A stretch of DNA of 64,000 bases from Dysidea avara (Eukaryota > Porifera > Demospongiae > Dictyoceratida > Dysideidae). The DNA lies in NCBI RefSeq assembly GCF_963678975.1, contig NC_089273.1, positions 25,996,356-26,060,355 of the forward strand. The letters run 5' to 3'. Of this stretch, positions 1-36,690 are shown piece by piece. The notes under the pieces were generated by a model that was not told the origin of the DNA, ran no database searches, and saw nothing but the letters and a program-made list of their open reading frames with translations. The translations under genes were made by a program, and so were the position numbers. Numbering within the stretch: position 1 is the stretch's first letter; each line of letters opens with the position of its first letter.

Positions 1-1
1 T

Positions 2-262
2 TATTTCACACATGAAGTTGGAAGAATTGTGGAAAATGCTTACCCCAGCCTCAACATCAACAGATTCAAGGCAGACTCTCTTTATGGAACACTAGACTAT
101 CATCTTCTAAAGGCCATCTGGGATTCATCAACATTGGGTGACTATGACTACAAACTATACAAGTTTGACTGTGATGATTTTGCAGTCTACATGAAGAATG
201 CTGTTTCTAAATACTCCAATGATCAAACAAGCCAGACAATAGGGGAAGCCTTTGTGGAATAA
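2..262 (+). CDS. 3'-terminal coding portion of an upstream gene (partial, unrecognised)
   Basis: The reading frame is open from the window edge at base 2 and ends at a TAA at 260-262, giving about 86 residues. The composition looks protein-like: it contains YKFDCDDFAVYMK and then SKYSNDQTSQTIGEAFVE at the C terminus. No ATG starts the frame inside the window, so this is probably the last exon or part of it. I do not recognise the family. The D-C-D-D-F-A string loosely recalls the catalytic-cysteine region of transglutaminase-like folds, but this is too weak for a call. Confidence 0.5.
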   Translation, partial: YFTHEVGRIVENAYPSLNINRFKADSLYGTLDYHLLKAIWDSSTLGDYDYKLYKFDCDDFAVYMKNAVSKYSNDQTSQTIGEAFVE

Positions 263-995
263 TGTGTGGAAGAAACATGTATAGCTAAACAGAGGCAGAG
301 TATGCATGCTCCTTAGCCTAGTGACACTTTGTTAACCTTAACCCCCATACTGAAAAGCAGAATGCAGTGAAGGGTACTAGTAGCTATTAGCTAGTCCACT
401 GGAAATCCTTAGCAAAGTGCAACTATATTTGCATTTATGGGGTTTCTGAATTTGCTGTTGTGATGGTCAACTTATTTCTAGATCTGCTGGGTTATGAAGA
501 CTGATCTATAATTAGCTACAAATACCAGCACCATAACCCACAGCATGGGGTCATATCAGAAAGTAACTGATACAGATTTTACATTCATAGACAAAAGTGC
601 TATAGCTGCCTTATAAACTTGTAAAATACCAAAAGACTACAGTTTGCTAAATGGCTGAGTTGGTAGCTAACTACATAATTATTATACTGCCGAAGCTGAT
701 AACTCTAACCAATTAAACCAACTAACACTTTTTGAATCATATAATAAATTCATTTCAAAATATAAAAACCACACTAATCACCTCTTATAGCCAAAGTGGA
801 AAACACTGCTAATTATCTGAATATAACAAAACCCACAATTAAAACTTTTATAACTAAAGATGCAACCCACAATCGAAACCTTTTCTTGAAGAACTCTTGA
901 GGAAAACGAAGTTATACTCTCCTGGAACAGAGTTGAACAATAGGTATAGTTACATAGACATTATTTGTGTTGGTAGTGATGCATAGTTCCTGAAA
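263..995. other. Intergenic stretch, nothing recognised
   Basis: AT-rich DNA with no splice-flanked coding signal that I could find. It is presumably the 3' flank of the upstream gene. Confidence 0.5.
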
Positions 996-1231
996 TGTGA
1001 CCAGATTTGCGAAAAAGGGCCTTCCATACACATCCAATTTTTGAACTTTGACAATTCATAACTTGAGATTGGAAAAAGTTATTGACTTGCAATTTGGTCA
1101 TAGGTAAGCAACATAGGTTAATGGATAGATAAACTTTCAAGTTTGCATCTTTCTTGAACACAAAGTTATGGTCTTCTGAGTTCATAGAATTGGATGTGTG
1201 TGGAAGACCCCTTTTCGCAAATCCGGTCACA
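996..1231. mobile_element. Short inverted-repeat element, TGTGAC family 2
   Basis: It begins TGTGACCAGATTTGCGAAAA and ends with the inverse (CGCAAATCCGGTCACA). The inverted homology continues for about 45 bases on each side, through CACACATCCAATT. Related copies lie at about 4459-4696 and 17707-17995, and a right end at about 51890-51976. The size and lack of coding capacity suit a MITE. Confidence 0.7.
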
Positions 1232-1296
1232 AATAAGTCTGCTTTTGATACACATAGAAGAGTTGAAGTTTTATTGGCCAAGTACTAACTTAGAAA

Positions 1297-1353
1297 GAAA
1301 GGGGGGGGGGGCTACAGCCCCCTTAGCCCCCCCTCCCCCCCAAATCTGCCCCT
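1297..1353. mobile_element. End fragment of a GGGGCGGATC-type element
   Basis: A G run and C-rich hairpin are followed by AAATCTGCCCCTG, which matches the terminus of the elements at 11526-12391 and 53929-54379. No partner end was found upstream, so it is a truncated copy. Confidence 0.4.
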
Positions 1354-1659
1354 GATAATGGCCACCCTCCTGCATCAGTTTAGAAAATGCTTGAAATGGG
1401 AACTAGCAATCAACTTTGTCTGGCCTTAGTTTGGTCTCTATAAATTAATTTATACTACATATGTATAGTCTATTTTAAAGTCCCTGTACTGGCCCATCTC
1501 TGGAGAGGCATTACTAGAATGATGACTGATTTCCATGTTCACCTCAGAGTGTGGTCTCTATTGGACATGAGTGTGGCAGTATGAGATTTAGTGACCACGT
1601 TTTCAGCCAATCAAATTTCAGTATCAAACGTGTTTTAGTCTAAAGAATTATATTAGGAA

Positions 1660-1998
1660 GCATACGTTTTTTACATTGGCATCCTCACCATGTTATGGTC
1701 TGATTTCCTGTCATGGTCAGCAGTTATTTTATTTTATAATTCTTAATGGATTTTGCTAACCACAAGTAATTGATGTAATCACCTCTGTTATAAAATTGTT
1801 TTAGACAATGGAATGCACTTGGAGAATGCTTAAGAGACCTACACAGGTGTCTTACTAGCCACTAACTTTGACAAACTTTGTGAATTCCTAACAAATTCAG
1901 TCACACAGGCCACTGTCTGAATAGTTAAGACGTACATTGCTAGCATTCTTCAGTGGGTAAACACCCCTTAGAGAATAATGTTATAATCACCTCAGCTC
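1660..1998. repeat. Dispersed repeat R2, copy 1
   Basis: The segment contains CCTGTCATGGTCAGCA, then TAATGGATTTTGCTAACCAC and GTAATCACCTCTGTTATAAA. The same order recurs at 4880-5225 and 9705-9945, with a shorter piece near 45205-45305. It is non-coding and of unknown class. Confidence 0.65.
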
Positions 1999-2504
1999 TT
2001 CTTTGCTAGTTATTTCGTCATTCCTTAGGAATTATTTATACACAACACCACCTAATCAAATCAGTAGTAGTCTGAGTGTTCATTTTTAGTGAACCTACAG
2101 TGGACGTGTATTGATGTCAGGTGCTAATTACTTCTGCTGGACCTTAAAAATTATTTTTATTTCAATACAGGGCAAATAGGATGTTTGTGTGTTCATGTAT
2201 GAAATATGTACCAGCATATTTTTGATATATGCATGTGCTGTGAGCTAGCTATATGTACTGTACATCTGTGGTAAATGACTAAATGTACGTACATATAAAT
2301 GTTGCTGTAAATCACTTTTGATTTTATGTTGTGCAAAATTTTGAAATTATCATTTTGCTTCTGGCAGCTAGCAAGTGTGTGTGTTTTACTATCATTACTA
2401 CTAGCATTACTTCCAGCAATGTTAACTCATTTGGACTCAATGGACCCGAATCTTTTGCATTTGATCTTGTGAAAGCTGGAAGCTACAGGTGTATGCTAAA
2501 TTGT

Positions 2505-2830
2505 TACAATGAGTGATATACCAGGACCAAACTGTTTGCTTATATATGGGCATCATGTTGATGATAGTAATTCAGGACCCTGCAGTAATCAAGGATGTTT
2601 TGGTAGGTACAGAAATTCAAACATTTCATGGACCTTACTCCTGACAAAGCAACTTGCTGAAACATGTTATATGTCAACAGAGCGTTGTCCATGATGACTA
2701 GGAGTGGTTGACAACAGGTGAGATATATGCTGTCTCCTGGTAATGGAAGGAACTAAAACTTTAAATCCTTTCATAGAACTGAGTTGTAAACAGTTGGTAG
2801 ATGCATAAAGGGAAAAAAAACTGACACTAC
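2505..2830. repeat. Dispersed repeat R1, copy 1
   Basis: It shares GACCAAACTGTTTG, then ATATGTCAACAGAG and GTAAACAGTTGGTAGATGCA, in the same order as copies near 7672-7950 and 37374-37875. It is uninterrupted here, so it serves as an empty-site reference for two insertions in the third copy. Confidence 0.65.
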
Positions 2831-3516
2831 CAGAAATTAAGATGTCACAGAAACTTTTTGGTTAATTGCTTCTCTGTTATCTATAGTAACAAAGGAATGG
2901 GCAGCCTAAGTTTCAGCTTTTTGAGATGAATAATCTTAGCACTATAAATGTTGGAATTCAATTTGTACAGCAACAATATGGCAAATAATTACAGGTGCTT
3001 TTTTAATCGATCACAACTTATATAGATGGGACTTGGCTCAGTATGTTCACCATGAACTAGAAAATCGATCAAAGTATAGTGTTTTCCCTGTATGTCTTCA
3101 TGCGGACAATGGATAAGGCCATTCCAACAAAGAAAATTGATGATGTCCGGTAAGCTTTATTCCTACCACATTGTAAATAAGTGCCCGTACCTTAATATCA
3201 AGAGTTATCTTATTATTAACTCTTGTTAATATACTGTATGAGTATGAAACAAAGATTTTCTTACTCCTCATGAACAGGTGAATCCGATGGTGTTATTAAC
3301 TTGAACTTTGTTTCAGTGTATACTGAAGCGACTAAAATGTGCGTAAATTTTTATGTAGCATATATATATATATATATATATATTTACACAGTTTATTTCA
3401 ATACATTTTTTTATAGTAAAATTTAATTTTGCGAAAACAACTAGCAGGTCACAAATAATATAACCTAGCTATATGATCAGAGTGGTCTCAAATTCAGTAA
3501 GATCTGCATCTGTATG

Positions 3517-3880
3517 TCACTTAACCATGTGACATTGCATTATTTTTTTTAATAACCATGTGGTGTCTACAACATACTGTACTTTCTTGATAACAATCAA
3601 TTAGCATTGACCACAACAATGCCACATTTTCATGACAGTCAGCTGACTCCATGATTATTATTGTGTTATCATCTCAATAGTATATACCTGTATATACATG
3701 CATTAGGATTTATATCACACTTTGTTATCTTGTACCAAGTGAGTTGCTTGGTTTTATATTAATTATGAGCTTGATTGCAACAATGGTGTGGTTGTTGTGA
3801 CATGATGGTGGTCAATGCTAATGGATTGCTATGTAGAGATACCTCTGTTATAAACACCACATGGTTGAGTGACATACAAA
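3517..3880. mobile_element. Inverted-repeat element around CCATGTGGTGT
   Basis: The segment 3517-3612 (GTCACTTAACCATGTG to ATTAGCATTGACCAC) is the approximate inverse of 3808-3878 (GTGGTCAATGCTAATGG to CATGGTTGAGTGACATAC). A hairpin of about 360 bp results. No coding capacity is visible. Confidence 0.45.
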
Positions 3881-3940
3881 TGTAGATAATAAATCACCAG
3901 GCATCCATTAGCTTGGAGCCAGGAAGTTGTCTTCTATTAG

Positions 3941-4327
3941 TACTAGTAATAGCATGGGTAGCAGTGAAATTTGGGATAAATATCACGAGTGTTGTATTGG
4001 AAATGGAGATAAATTTCACGAGGCGAAGCCGAGTGAAATTTAACATTTCCAATACAACAAGAGTGGTATTTATCCCAAATTTCACTGCTACCCATGCTAT
4101 TCCCAGTTAATACCATACTCGCTGCATATGCGCATGCCGTGCATTAGCGTTGCTATGTACGCAATTTGTCACTATGTACTAAACACGTGTCAACACTAAT
4201 TGTTAACATAAATTCTAGCCAATGAAATTGCAATTACAACTTTTTCACTGCTACCAGTGAAATACGGGATAAATTTCACTGCTACTATTGAGACTTTTGT
4301 ATGGGCAGTGAAACAGGTATGGTATTA
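3941..4327. mobile_element. Composite palindromic element P1, copy 1
   Basis: Arms at about 3949-3981 and 4068-4100 are inverse copies (ATAGCATGGGTAGCAGTGAA / TTCACTGCTACCCATGCTAT). A second unit follows, bounded by TAATACCATAC at about 4108 and its inverse GTATGGTATTA at 4317-4327. A longer copy lies at 52625-53128. The duplicated flank near 9300-9365 lacks the segment, which supports a discrete insertion. Confidence 0.7.
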
Positions 4328-4430
4328 TAGTGTAAATTATATTAGCCAATTGTAACTATGGTTACTAATGTACGTACATGAGATAATTTAAATATTATTC
4401 TGTGTGAGATATTTTACCATTGAAATTGCG

Positions 4431-4458
<28 letters not shown>

Positions 4459-4461
<3 letters not shown>

Positions 4462-4696
4462 GACCAGATCTGCAAAAAGGGACTTATAGCCTTTCCAATT
4501 GCATGTACCTGACAAACCATGACCTGTGAACAAGGTACTACTGTAGCTTGAAATGTGGTCACATTATATTCCTAACATAAACCACTACTGGTTGTTGTAA
4601 CTTTATGGTGATAGGTTATAAACATGAGGAGTTATGGCCAAACTTGGAAATTTGTAAAGGCTATAAGACCAGCCCCTTGTACATATTTGGCCACAC
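4459..4696. mobile_element. Degenerate TGTGAC family 2 element
   Basis: The left end TGACCAGATCTGCAAAAAGG and the right end CCCCTTGTACATATTTGGCCACAC are imperfect inverses. They match the family represented at 996-1231. It lies inside the duplicated segment. Confidence 0.5.
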
Positions 4697-5677
4697 ATTT
4701 GCATTATTAATAACCAACTGATATGTTTCAGTGTAATATGTACTTTACAATAATGTACTGTTCTATGCACTAATAATAAAGCTATATGATCATGAGCATA
4801 CAAGGAGTTTTTTCTATAAAAGAGATAAAATTGCAACATTTAGTAGGTTTCAAATGTTTTTACAGACAGTTATTTCAGGCAGCATATGTTCTTTACATTA
4901 GCATCCACACCATGTAATGGTTTAAGTGCTGTGTTTTCCTGTCATGGTCAGCAATTACTTTACTACTTAATGGATTTTGCTAACCACACTAATTGATGTA
5001 ATCACCTCTGTTATAAATTATATTTGGGCAATGGCATCTGGAGAGTGTTTAAGAGACCTACACAGCTGTCCTTTGAAAACCACCTAGCCACAAACTTTGA
5101 CAAACAAGTTGCACACTTGGGTTCCTAACAAATTCCAGTTGTGCTGGCCATTGTCTAAATAACTAGGACTTTCATTACTAGGATTTTTAAGTGGATAAAC
5201 ACCCATCAGAAAAAGTAGATTATTTCCGGTGTCCAGTAATTCCATTTAGCAACTATTTTTGTCAACGGTTATGCATCATCACATAACCTTTTACAGCAGC
5301 ATTGCTCGATGGACCCAAGCCAATACCATTTTTTGTAATTTGTGATTGGATCCCACTGATAGGTTAGCACATTTTTTGAATCCCATTTTATTATTTTCTT
5401 ATCTAGATAGCCAAAGGGATGGTCAACCAAAGTTTCAGCTCTAAAGAGCCAAGTTACAGCACTACAAAGTGACAACAACAGACAATGACAATATGGAAAA
5501 TAAACTACAGGCGCTAAAGTAAACAATTATAACTTATGAACGCAGTCCTCTATGATGCAACTTACACAATCAGGTTCTCCATGAATAGGAGAATCCATTG
5601 CTGGGTATGTTTTGTCTTCCAGGCCTTTCCTATGACCAGGGCAGAGGAGAAAACATGAAAATAAATGATGTGCTTTC

Positions 5678-6596
5678 TAGTGTTGTTCCAGTTCTCAGTA
5701 CTGGAACTAAAATAATTCCAGTTTCTGCCCTTTTTGTTCCAGTTCCGAACTGGAACAATAATTTTGCTTTTCTTAAGACTGGAACTGGAACTAGAGCTAT
5801 AATTTTATTTTCTTCAAGACTGGAACTAGAACTAGAACTATAAAGAAATTTTATCAAGTACTGGAACTAATACTGGAACTTGAATTGGTCATAACCATAC
5901 AGCTTTTGCCAATGAGATTTTATGTTCTTATAAGACCAGAATTTATCTGCAGACAAAAGCACTTAATGTAGTATATAACTTCATAAAAGATGTATGTATT
6001 ACAACCATGTATACATCAATGTGCTAAAAACTGCTTGAAACAACTGATTAGCTATAATATTAGAACAGAATGCAAAATGCTGGCTCGGTCACATGTTATG
6101 TCTGGTTCAGTGTTTGATAATTACATGTAGCTACAAGTCTTTTAGTACCACCCTATAGAGTGTTAGGGTTATAGTTGTTAGTGTAATAATGCTGATAACT
6201 ACTATACAGTATTGGCTACATACTATACAGTATTAGGTACATATATGAAACAAGTAAACCTGTAGCATATTAGCTTATATAACTTAATAGTGAGTCTCCA
6301 TATTTCATTATGGGCTTTTGGTAATACTTAAGTTAAAATAAGTGTTGTTCTAGAATATCAAGTAAATGTCATGGCTCCTGAACTGGAACTAGAACTGTAA
6401 TTCTAAAATTATGGTTCCAGAACTGGAACTAGAACCGTAATTCTAAAGATTATGGTTCCAGAACTGGAACTAGAACTGTAATTCTAAAGGTTATGGTTCC
6501 AGAACTAGAACTAGAACTAGAACTGTAATTTTAAAGATTATGGTTCCAAAACTGGAACTAGAACTGTAATAACTAGCTGATAATGGAACAACACTA
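5678..6596. mobile_element. Non-autonomous hAT-like transposon with 8-bp target duplication
   Basis: The ends are perfect 13-bp inverted repeats, TAGTGTTGTTCCA at 5678-5690 and TGGAACAACACTA at 6584-6596. They are flanked by identical octamers GTGCTTTC at 5670-5677 and 6597-6604. An 8-bp duplication and a TA-G-TG terminus are typical of hAT elements. The 919-bp body encodes no transposase. It carries subterminal arrays of GGAACTGGAACTAGAACT-type repeats, best ordered at about 6365-6570 in units near 40 bp. Confidence 0.85.
6365..6570. repeat. Minisatellite within the hAT-like element
   Basis: About five tandem units of roughly 40 bp share CCAGAACTGGAACTAGAACT followed by GTAATTCTAAA. A less ordered array of the same GGAACT words occupies about 5680-5885 at the other end of the element. 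Confidence 0.75.
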
Positions 6597-6841
6597 GTGC
6601 TTTCCTGTGCTAGGGGTGGTTGGCAAGGGAACCACATCTTAGACTATATAGCTAACCCTGGGAATTTAAAAAAAAAAACCCACGATAGTGAACTGTTTGT
6701 CCAACACAATTGATTGATTATTTATTAACCTCCTGTTCTTGGCTAAAAGTAGCCGTTCTTCCACGCAGGAGTATGTACACTTACAATACATATAGCTAAA
6801 TTACAAGCATAGCTATACACACAAATTACCTACTTATAGCT

Positions 6842-6957
6842 ACATTAATACATACATACATACTATACATACATACATACATACATACTATACATACATA
6901 CATACATACATACATACATACATACATACATACATACATACATACATACATACATAC
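6842..6957. repeat. (TACA)n microsatellite
   Basis: Tetranucleotide TACA/CATA repeat, broken twice by CTATACAT in its first half and otherwise nearly perfect. Confidence 0.9.
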
Positions 6958-6958
6958 G

Positions 6959-7620
6959 TTATAATACATACATATACTTTAACTGTAATCTGGTACAAGC
7001 CGAGAAGATAATTCTTAATATTATTGTTAAATGACTAATAATCCATGTTGTCTTGAAATTCTGATGGCAAAGAATTCCACCTTGTTGTTCCCTTACCTCT
7101 AAAGCTTCTCTGTGAAAAGGCTGTATAATAGTAGATGATATTTGCTGAATTTGTACTTCATCTAGTTAAATAGTGATGTTTTTTCTTAAATTCTATGGGT
7201 GGTTCAAGTTCGGAGGGTTGACTGATAATGAGAATGACAATATATTTATATTATTGTTGAGAACTTTACTGAATCTTCCAATGATAACCACTTAAGGCCT
7301 GTTTGGTGAGAAGAAGTATGGTCATGTTTATGGAGGTATGAAATTCTAACTGCTCTGTTCTGCATTCGCTGTAAACGTTGGCAGACTAATGCTCATATCT
7401 TCCGGGAGTACTGACACAAAACAGAGATTTTGAAACTCCTCTTGCTTTGGGGATCGCAATGGTACTAAGGTTTATGCCTTTATCAGCTTCTTCCACTGTG
7501 AAAGAAATGCTTTTAAAAATTAAATTTTTTTTTTTTACAATTTCCACCCATTGCATTTATTGCATTCTACTGTAAAATTAGGCTTGCACGAACATACATA
7601 TGGTATTTTCTTGCAGTCAC
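6959..7620. other. Intergenic stretch, nothing recognised
   Basis: AT-rich sequence with no splice-flanked coding signal or repeat family that I could recognise. Confidence 0.4.
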
Positions 7621-7671
7621 ATTTCTTGACCTTTGAAAAGCTGGAAACCATGCACTAAAAGTATTACAATA

Positions 7672-7950
7672 TAATGAGTGATACTAGAAATATGGACCAA
7701 ACTGTTTGTGTATATCAGCTAAGTTGCTGAAGCATACTGTTTTATGCCAACAGGGTACTGTCCATGAATGATTTGCGACAAATGAGGCATAATTTTTTTA
7801 TGCTGTCTCTTGGATTTAAGGAATTAAAACTTAAAAATCCTATCATAGAACTGAATTGTAAACAGTTGGTAGATGCACTATGAAAAGATGTCATGCACAC
7901 TTTTACTGGTAATATTGATGGTCATTTTCAGTAGGAAGTGTGAAGGATCA
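7672..7950. repeat. Dispersed repeat R1, copy 2
   Basis: Same order of words as at 2505-2830: ATATGGACCAAACTGTTTG, TATGCCAACAGGGTACTGTCC, and GTAAACAGTTGGTAGATGCA followed by CTATGAAAAG. It is uninterrupted and is the closest empty-site reference for the third copy. Confidence 0.65.
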
Positions 7951-8168
7951 ACCAAAATAGCTACTGCAGTAAATGCAGCATTTGCCGGCAAAGACTTCTG
8001 GAACTCTGCTGGTATGCTCAAGATATGGAGTTGACCTTAGGCTCACATTTTTTCTTTCAGCTTATCTGGATTTTGTAGAACGTGAAACATTAATAAAGTT
8101 TAAGCCATCGCTCCATAATAAAGAACATCTGCCATCTTCCTTGTAGCCTCAACATTAACATTACAATG

Positions 8169-8419
8169 TGTAACTGGGCCTGCAAAAATAGGGCATGTGG
8201 GCACATGATTTTTTCCTGCTTTTTCACACTTTCACCACTCATATCGTTTTGCACAACTATGCTATGGCAATGCAATTTTCCACTTATAGCAAGCATTTAA
8301 TTGCCATTACAATGCAAGTTACAGAATGCAAATATTCTGTTCCAATACTGAGATATTACCTGTAGTGTGACGAGGTGTAGTTTGTGCCCACATGCCCTGT
8401 TTTCGCAGGCCCGGTCACA
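8169..8419. mobile_element. TGTGAC family 1 element, copy a
   Basis: Terminal inverted repeats of about 35 bases read TGTRACTGGGCCTGCAAAAA at one end and TTTTCGCAGGCCCGGTCACA at the other. Both continue inward through the inverse of AGGGCATGTGGGCACA. Other copies lie at 8827-9079, 13858-14108, 27750-28002 and 34916-35166, all 251-253 bp. It has no coding capacity and is a MITE by structure. Confidence 0.8.
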
Positions 8420-8826
8420 TATGCCATTCTTAACACCTGCTACTACAGTACATACACATATTGTCCATAATGCTTATGCTAACAAGAGTCATAGTTATCA
8501 CTATTGCTTGTATCATATAAACGTTTTGTACATACATAGTGTTAGATGGTTTCCTGTACACTAATGGATTTCTCATAACATCATGTTAGCTATCACTAAA
8601 ATATTTTTGTAAAAATAAAATGTGGTTAAGAGTGGTGGACAATTTAAAGTAGTATATGACACTTAATACACTTTGTGGTCTTGTATTATGCAAATTTAAT
8701 GTTGTCTCCATTTGAATGTCACTTAGCCAACAACACAAGTATGTTATACCATTTGCATTGACAGACATAATGTCATAACACTAAACTTTTATGGCACTGA
8801 GCTTTAATTTTTATAGTGAATTCATA

Positions 8827-9079
8827 TGTGACCAAGCCTGTGAAAACAGAGCATGTGGGCACAAACTCTACACCCTGTATTCCCCCTTCACATAACAGGT
8901 CATATCTCAATACTGGCATAGAATATCTGCCTATATTGTAAAGCCAATTAAATTATTTATATGATAGAAATGCTGAAAGATGTGTGGCTATAGTACAATG
9001 GCACAAAAGTTATGAGTTATGAAAATCCATACAAAATTTTGTGCCCACAAAATGCCCTATTTTTGCAAGCCAGGTCACA
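8827..9079. mobile_element. TGTGAC family 1 element, copy b
   Basis: Opposite orientation to copy a. It starts TGTGACCAAGCCTGTGAAAA and ends GCAAGCCAGGTCACA, with the internal GCATGTGGGCACAAACT arm. Confidence 0.8.
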
Positions 9080-9127
9080 TATTGTGCTACTATCTCATTA
9101 GTATAATTTTTTTATACGTAGGACTTA

Positions 9128-9945
9128 GCTATCTTAAGTGAGTTGCTTGGCTTTTCTATACTCATGTCATAGCATGTAGATTATGTTATGATTGATTGTA
9201 ATAATGGTGTGGTGTTGTGGAATTTACGTATGATGGTCAAAACTAATGGATTGTTATGTAGAAATAATAAGTGACATACAAATGCAGATAATATTTAAAA
9301 TCACCAGACATCCCATGATTAGCTTAGCAGAGGGAATTGTAGAGTTCATTATTAGTGTAAACTGTATCAACCAAGTGTAACTATGGTTACTAATGTACAG
9401 AGTAGTTCTATGATAGATATGTAGATAGACTTTCACCATTAAATTGTGTCTTGAATTGTGTATGCATATTATAGCTTTTCCAATTGCATGTACCTGACAA
9501 CCCATAACTTTACTTGTGACTAAGGTATCAACTTGAAACTTGGTCACATTGTACATACCCCTAACATGCCACTATTGGTTGGTGTAACTTTGAGATGATC
9601 ATGAGGAGTTATGATTGGAAATTTGGAAAGCTGTAAGACCCCTTGTACAGATTTGTGCCACATATTTGCTTCAGCTGATGTATAATTTGTGACTTACTCT
9701 ATGATAACTGTGATTTCCTGTCATGGTCAGTAGTTACTTTATTTTAATGGATTTTGCTAACCACAAGCAATTGATGTAATCACCTCTGTTATAAAATTGT
9801 TTTAGACAGTGGCATAGAACTTCACTCTATGGGTTACTAACAAAATTCCAGTTACACAGACCATTGTCTAAATAATTAAGACATGCATTGCTAGGATTCT
9901 TCAATGGATAAACACCCCTCAGGAATGATGTAATAATCACCCCAC
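9128..9945. repeat. Segmental duplication, copy 2 (partner 3728-5230)
   Basis: Collinear with 3728-5230 but without element P1. At about 9320-9365 the host sequence runs straight from a CATTATTAGTG junction into the GTAACTATGGTTACTAATGTA block. Confidence 0.6.
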
Positions 9946-10073
9946 CTCTATTCCTTTTGGGAACTGGGGTTGTTTATCCAATTTTGTCAGCATAAAAATA
10001 TGTATCATGTACATTTCTGCCATTATGTATTCTTTTTTCTTATTTTGGCTATGCTGACACTCCTATTCTTCCC

Positions 10074-10210
10074 AGTGGCAGATCTAGGAATTTATAAAGG
10101 GGGTTTCCAGTTAGAAGGTGGACATTATTATACTCTGACATGGGTGAGTGTGCGAAGAAGCACGGGGTCTGGAGGCATGCCACCATCCCCCCCTCCCCCT
10201 CCCCAGTAAA
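10074..10210. mobile_element. End fragment of a GGGGCGGATC-type element
   Basis: CAGTGGCAGATCTAGGAATTTATAAAGGGGG is the inverse of the right end of the element at 11526-12391. The other end is C-rich but has no recognisable terminus, so the copy is partial. Confidence 0.5.
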
Positions 10211-10380
10211 TGTTTGAAATTTAGAAGCGCATCCATTGATTATAAATGCCATATCCTTTCGGTCACATCTACTATACAAACGACATCTGTCAATAATAAA
10301 CATTAATGTACAATTATTACATCATATTATGTCATGTGTGCAGCATTTGGCTTTACGTAAGTAACCAAGCATCGGTAAGA

Positions 10381-10387
10381 TATAAAA
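10381..10387 (+). promoter_or_regulatory. TATA-box candidate of gene A
   Basis: TATAAAA lies 42 bases upstream of the first ATG of gene A. A start site about 30 bases downstream would leave a 5' UTR of roughly a dozen bases. Gene B has a TATA candidate at nearly the same distance from its ATG. Confidence 0.5.
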
Positions 10388-10422
10388 AGAGATGCAACAT
10401 TGTCATTTTCCACTTGCAAAGT

Positions 10423-35420
<24,998 letters not shown>

Positions 35421-35806
35421 ACATTCGACTACAACTGGAGGAACTATACACACATTTGATAACTCAATTCAATAGCATTACATGACATTATTAGCATTTA
35501 TCGCACTTTGTTAGATTGAACTATTAGTTTGAAGATTAGCAAACATGTACAAAACACGTACAAACTGTACGTACTGTAAGCTCACATTTTGTGTATTCAT
35601 GCATCAACTTTGTTAATATTAGATTACCTGAACATCTCATAAAGTATACAATAGATTTATAACCGAATAACTAATTAAATCTTTATATATAATACAATCT
35701 TTTTTGTGATTCACTGATATTTAAAAGTTATGGAACCAGCTACTGTACTGTATGTGAACATTTGAGCATGTACAGTGGGTGCCTGAAAGCACAATGCTAG
35801 CTATAT

Positions 35807-36185
35807 AGGCCTGAGTCTTAATATGCTCTAAATTTTGTCCAAAACACTTTCAGAAAATTCCTGCCAATTATGCTCATTCAGTGTTCCCATTATGCATGCA
35901 TTATGCTCCTTGGTTAACAACATTTTTCTTGCAATTATCTAGCTTGGAGTACTTTAATCAGTGAATGCTCTATTAGAGTATTTCGCTAAAAAGTGACTGT
36001 ACATATTCTATTAGACAATATTGATCTAGGAGCTATATACAATGCACTATTGCAGTTTGCAGATTCCACTGAGTATTGATCTGTGTTCATGAAATTAAGC
36101 TCACATGCACCTAATTATGCTGGCATAGCACTACTCCAGCCTATTATGTTTTTTATTATGCTGGCATATTTGATGCAGGCCTATG
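35807..36185. mobile_element. AGGCCTGA repeat, copy 1
   Basis: Left end AGGCCTGAGTCTTAATATGC and right end GCATATTTGATGCAGGCCT are imperfect inverses. A copy with the same internal order lies at 61192-61586. It contains CTATTAGAGTATTTCGCT, a form of the recurrent CTCTAATAGAG motif. Confidence 0.65.
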
Positions 36186-36482
36186 CCTAATTAGTTGTGA
36201 TATAAAAAGAACAGAGGAAACTACATCCTTGTCTGGAGAGTTCTAATACAGCTATTTTATTATGGGTTACTGTTTATGATATACGGTACAGGTCTTAGCT
36301 ATATAAGTTGATATTTGCATTTCCATAAAATAATAACCATGCCAGTGAAATCACAGTTGATTGTTATTCTTAAATTGTGACCGGATAGTGAAAATTAACA
36401 ATAACTGATTCATGCTCTTATAAATTATAGTATTTTTAAATTAAAAATCAAACAACTGTAGAAAAAATTCTCAAAAAGGATT

Positions 36483-36690
36483 TTAGAGGATTTTGGGTAT
36501 GTCATTCTCTACAGCTAATGGCACCAAATTTATCTTGATATCATTTTGCTGAGTATCATCCTTCAACAGCCAGACCAATACATGTTTACCTTCTTCTAGA
36601 AACATATCCAAACAATTTTTGATATAGTTACACTGGTCCTGCTCTGAGCAGTAATGTGAAAAACTTCTATTAGCTGGAAAGGGTCTAAGG
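36483..36690 (-). pseudogene. Minus-strand open stretch, possible decayed coding fragment
   Basis: The minus strand is open for about 68 codons and reads CSEQDQCNYIKNCLDMFLEE and KHVLVWLLKDDTQQNDIKIN before TAA. The composition looks protein-like, but there is no start codon and an upstream in-frame stop. I do not recognise the family. Confidence 0.25.

Larger units (their letters stand above)
3728..5230. repeat. Segmental duplication, copy 1 (partner 9128-9945)
   Basis: Several blocks lie in the same order as in 9128-9945: AAGTGAGTTGCTTGG, then AATCACCAG, GTAACTATGGTTACTAATGTA, TGCATGTACCTGACAA, and the R2 repeat. Copy 1 is longer mainly because it contains P1 and extra short insertions. 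Divergence is substantial, so the duplication is old. Confidence 0.6.

Noticed and set aside
2331-2694. Hydrophobic small open frames
   Set aside because: Partly inside dispersed repeat R1, with no splice or stop arrangement typical of a gene and no similarity to the window's other proteins.
3894-4110. Similar small frames on both strands
   Set aside because: Produced by the palindromic arms of element P1.
5598-5857. Plus- and minus-strand frames rich in ELELEL or SSSSS
   Set aside because: Translations of the GGAACT minisatellite at the hAT-like element end.
35421-36480. Possible extra exons of gene A after the TAG
   Set aside because: No CCP or module X exon with splice signals is visible downstream, and exon 27 ends with a clear stop after a complete module.
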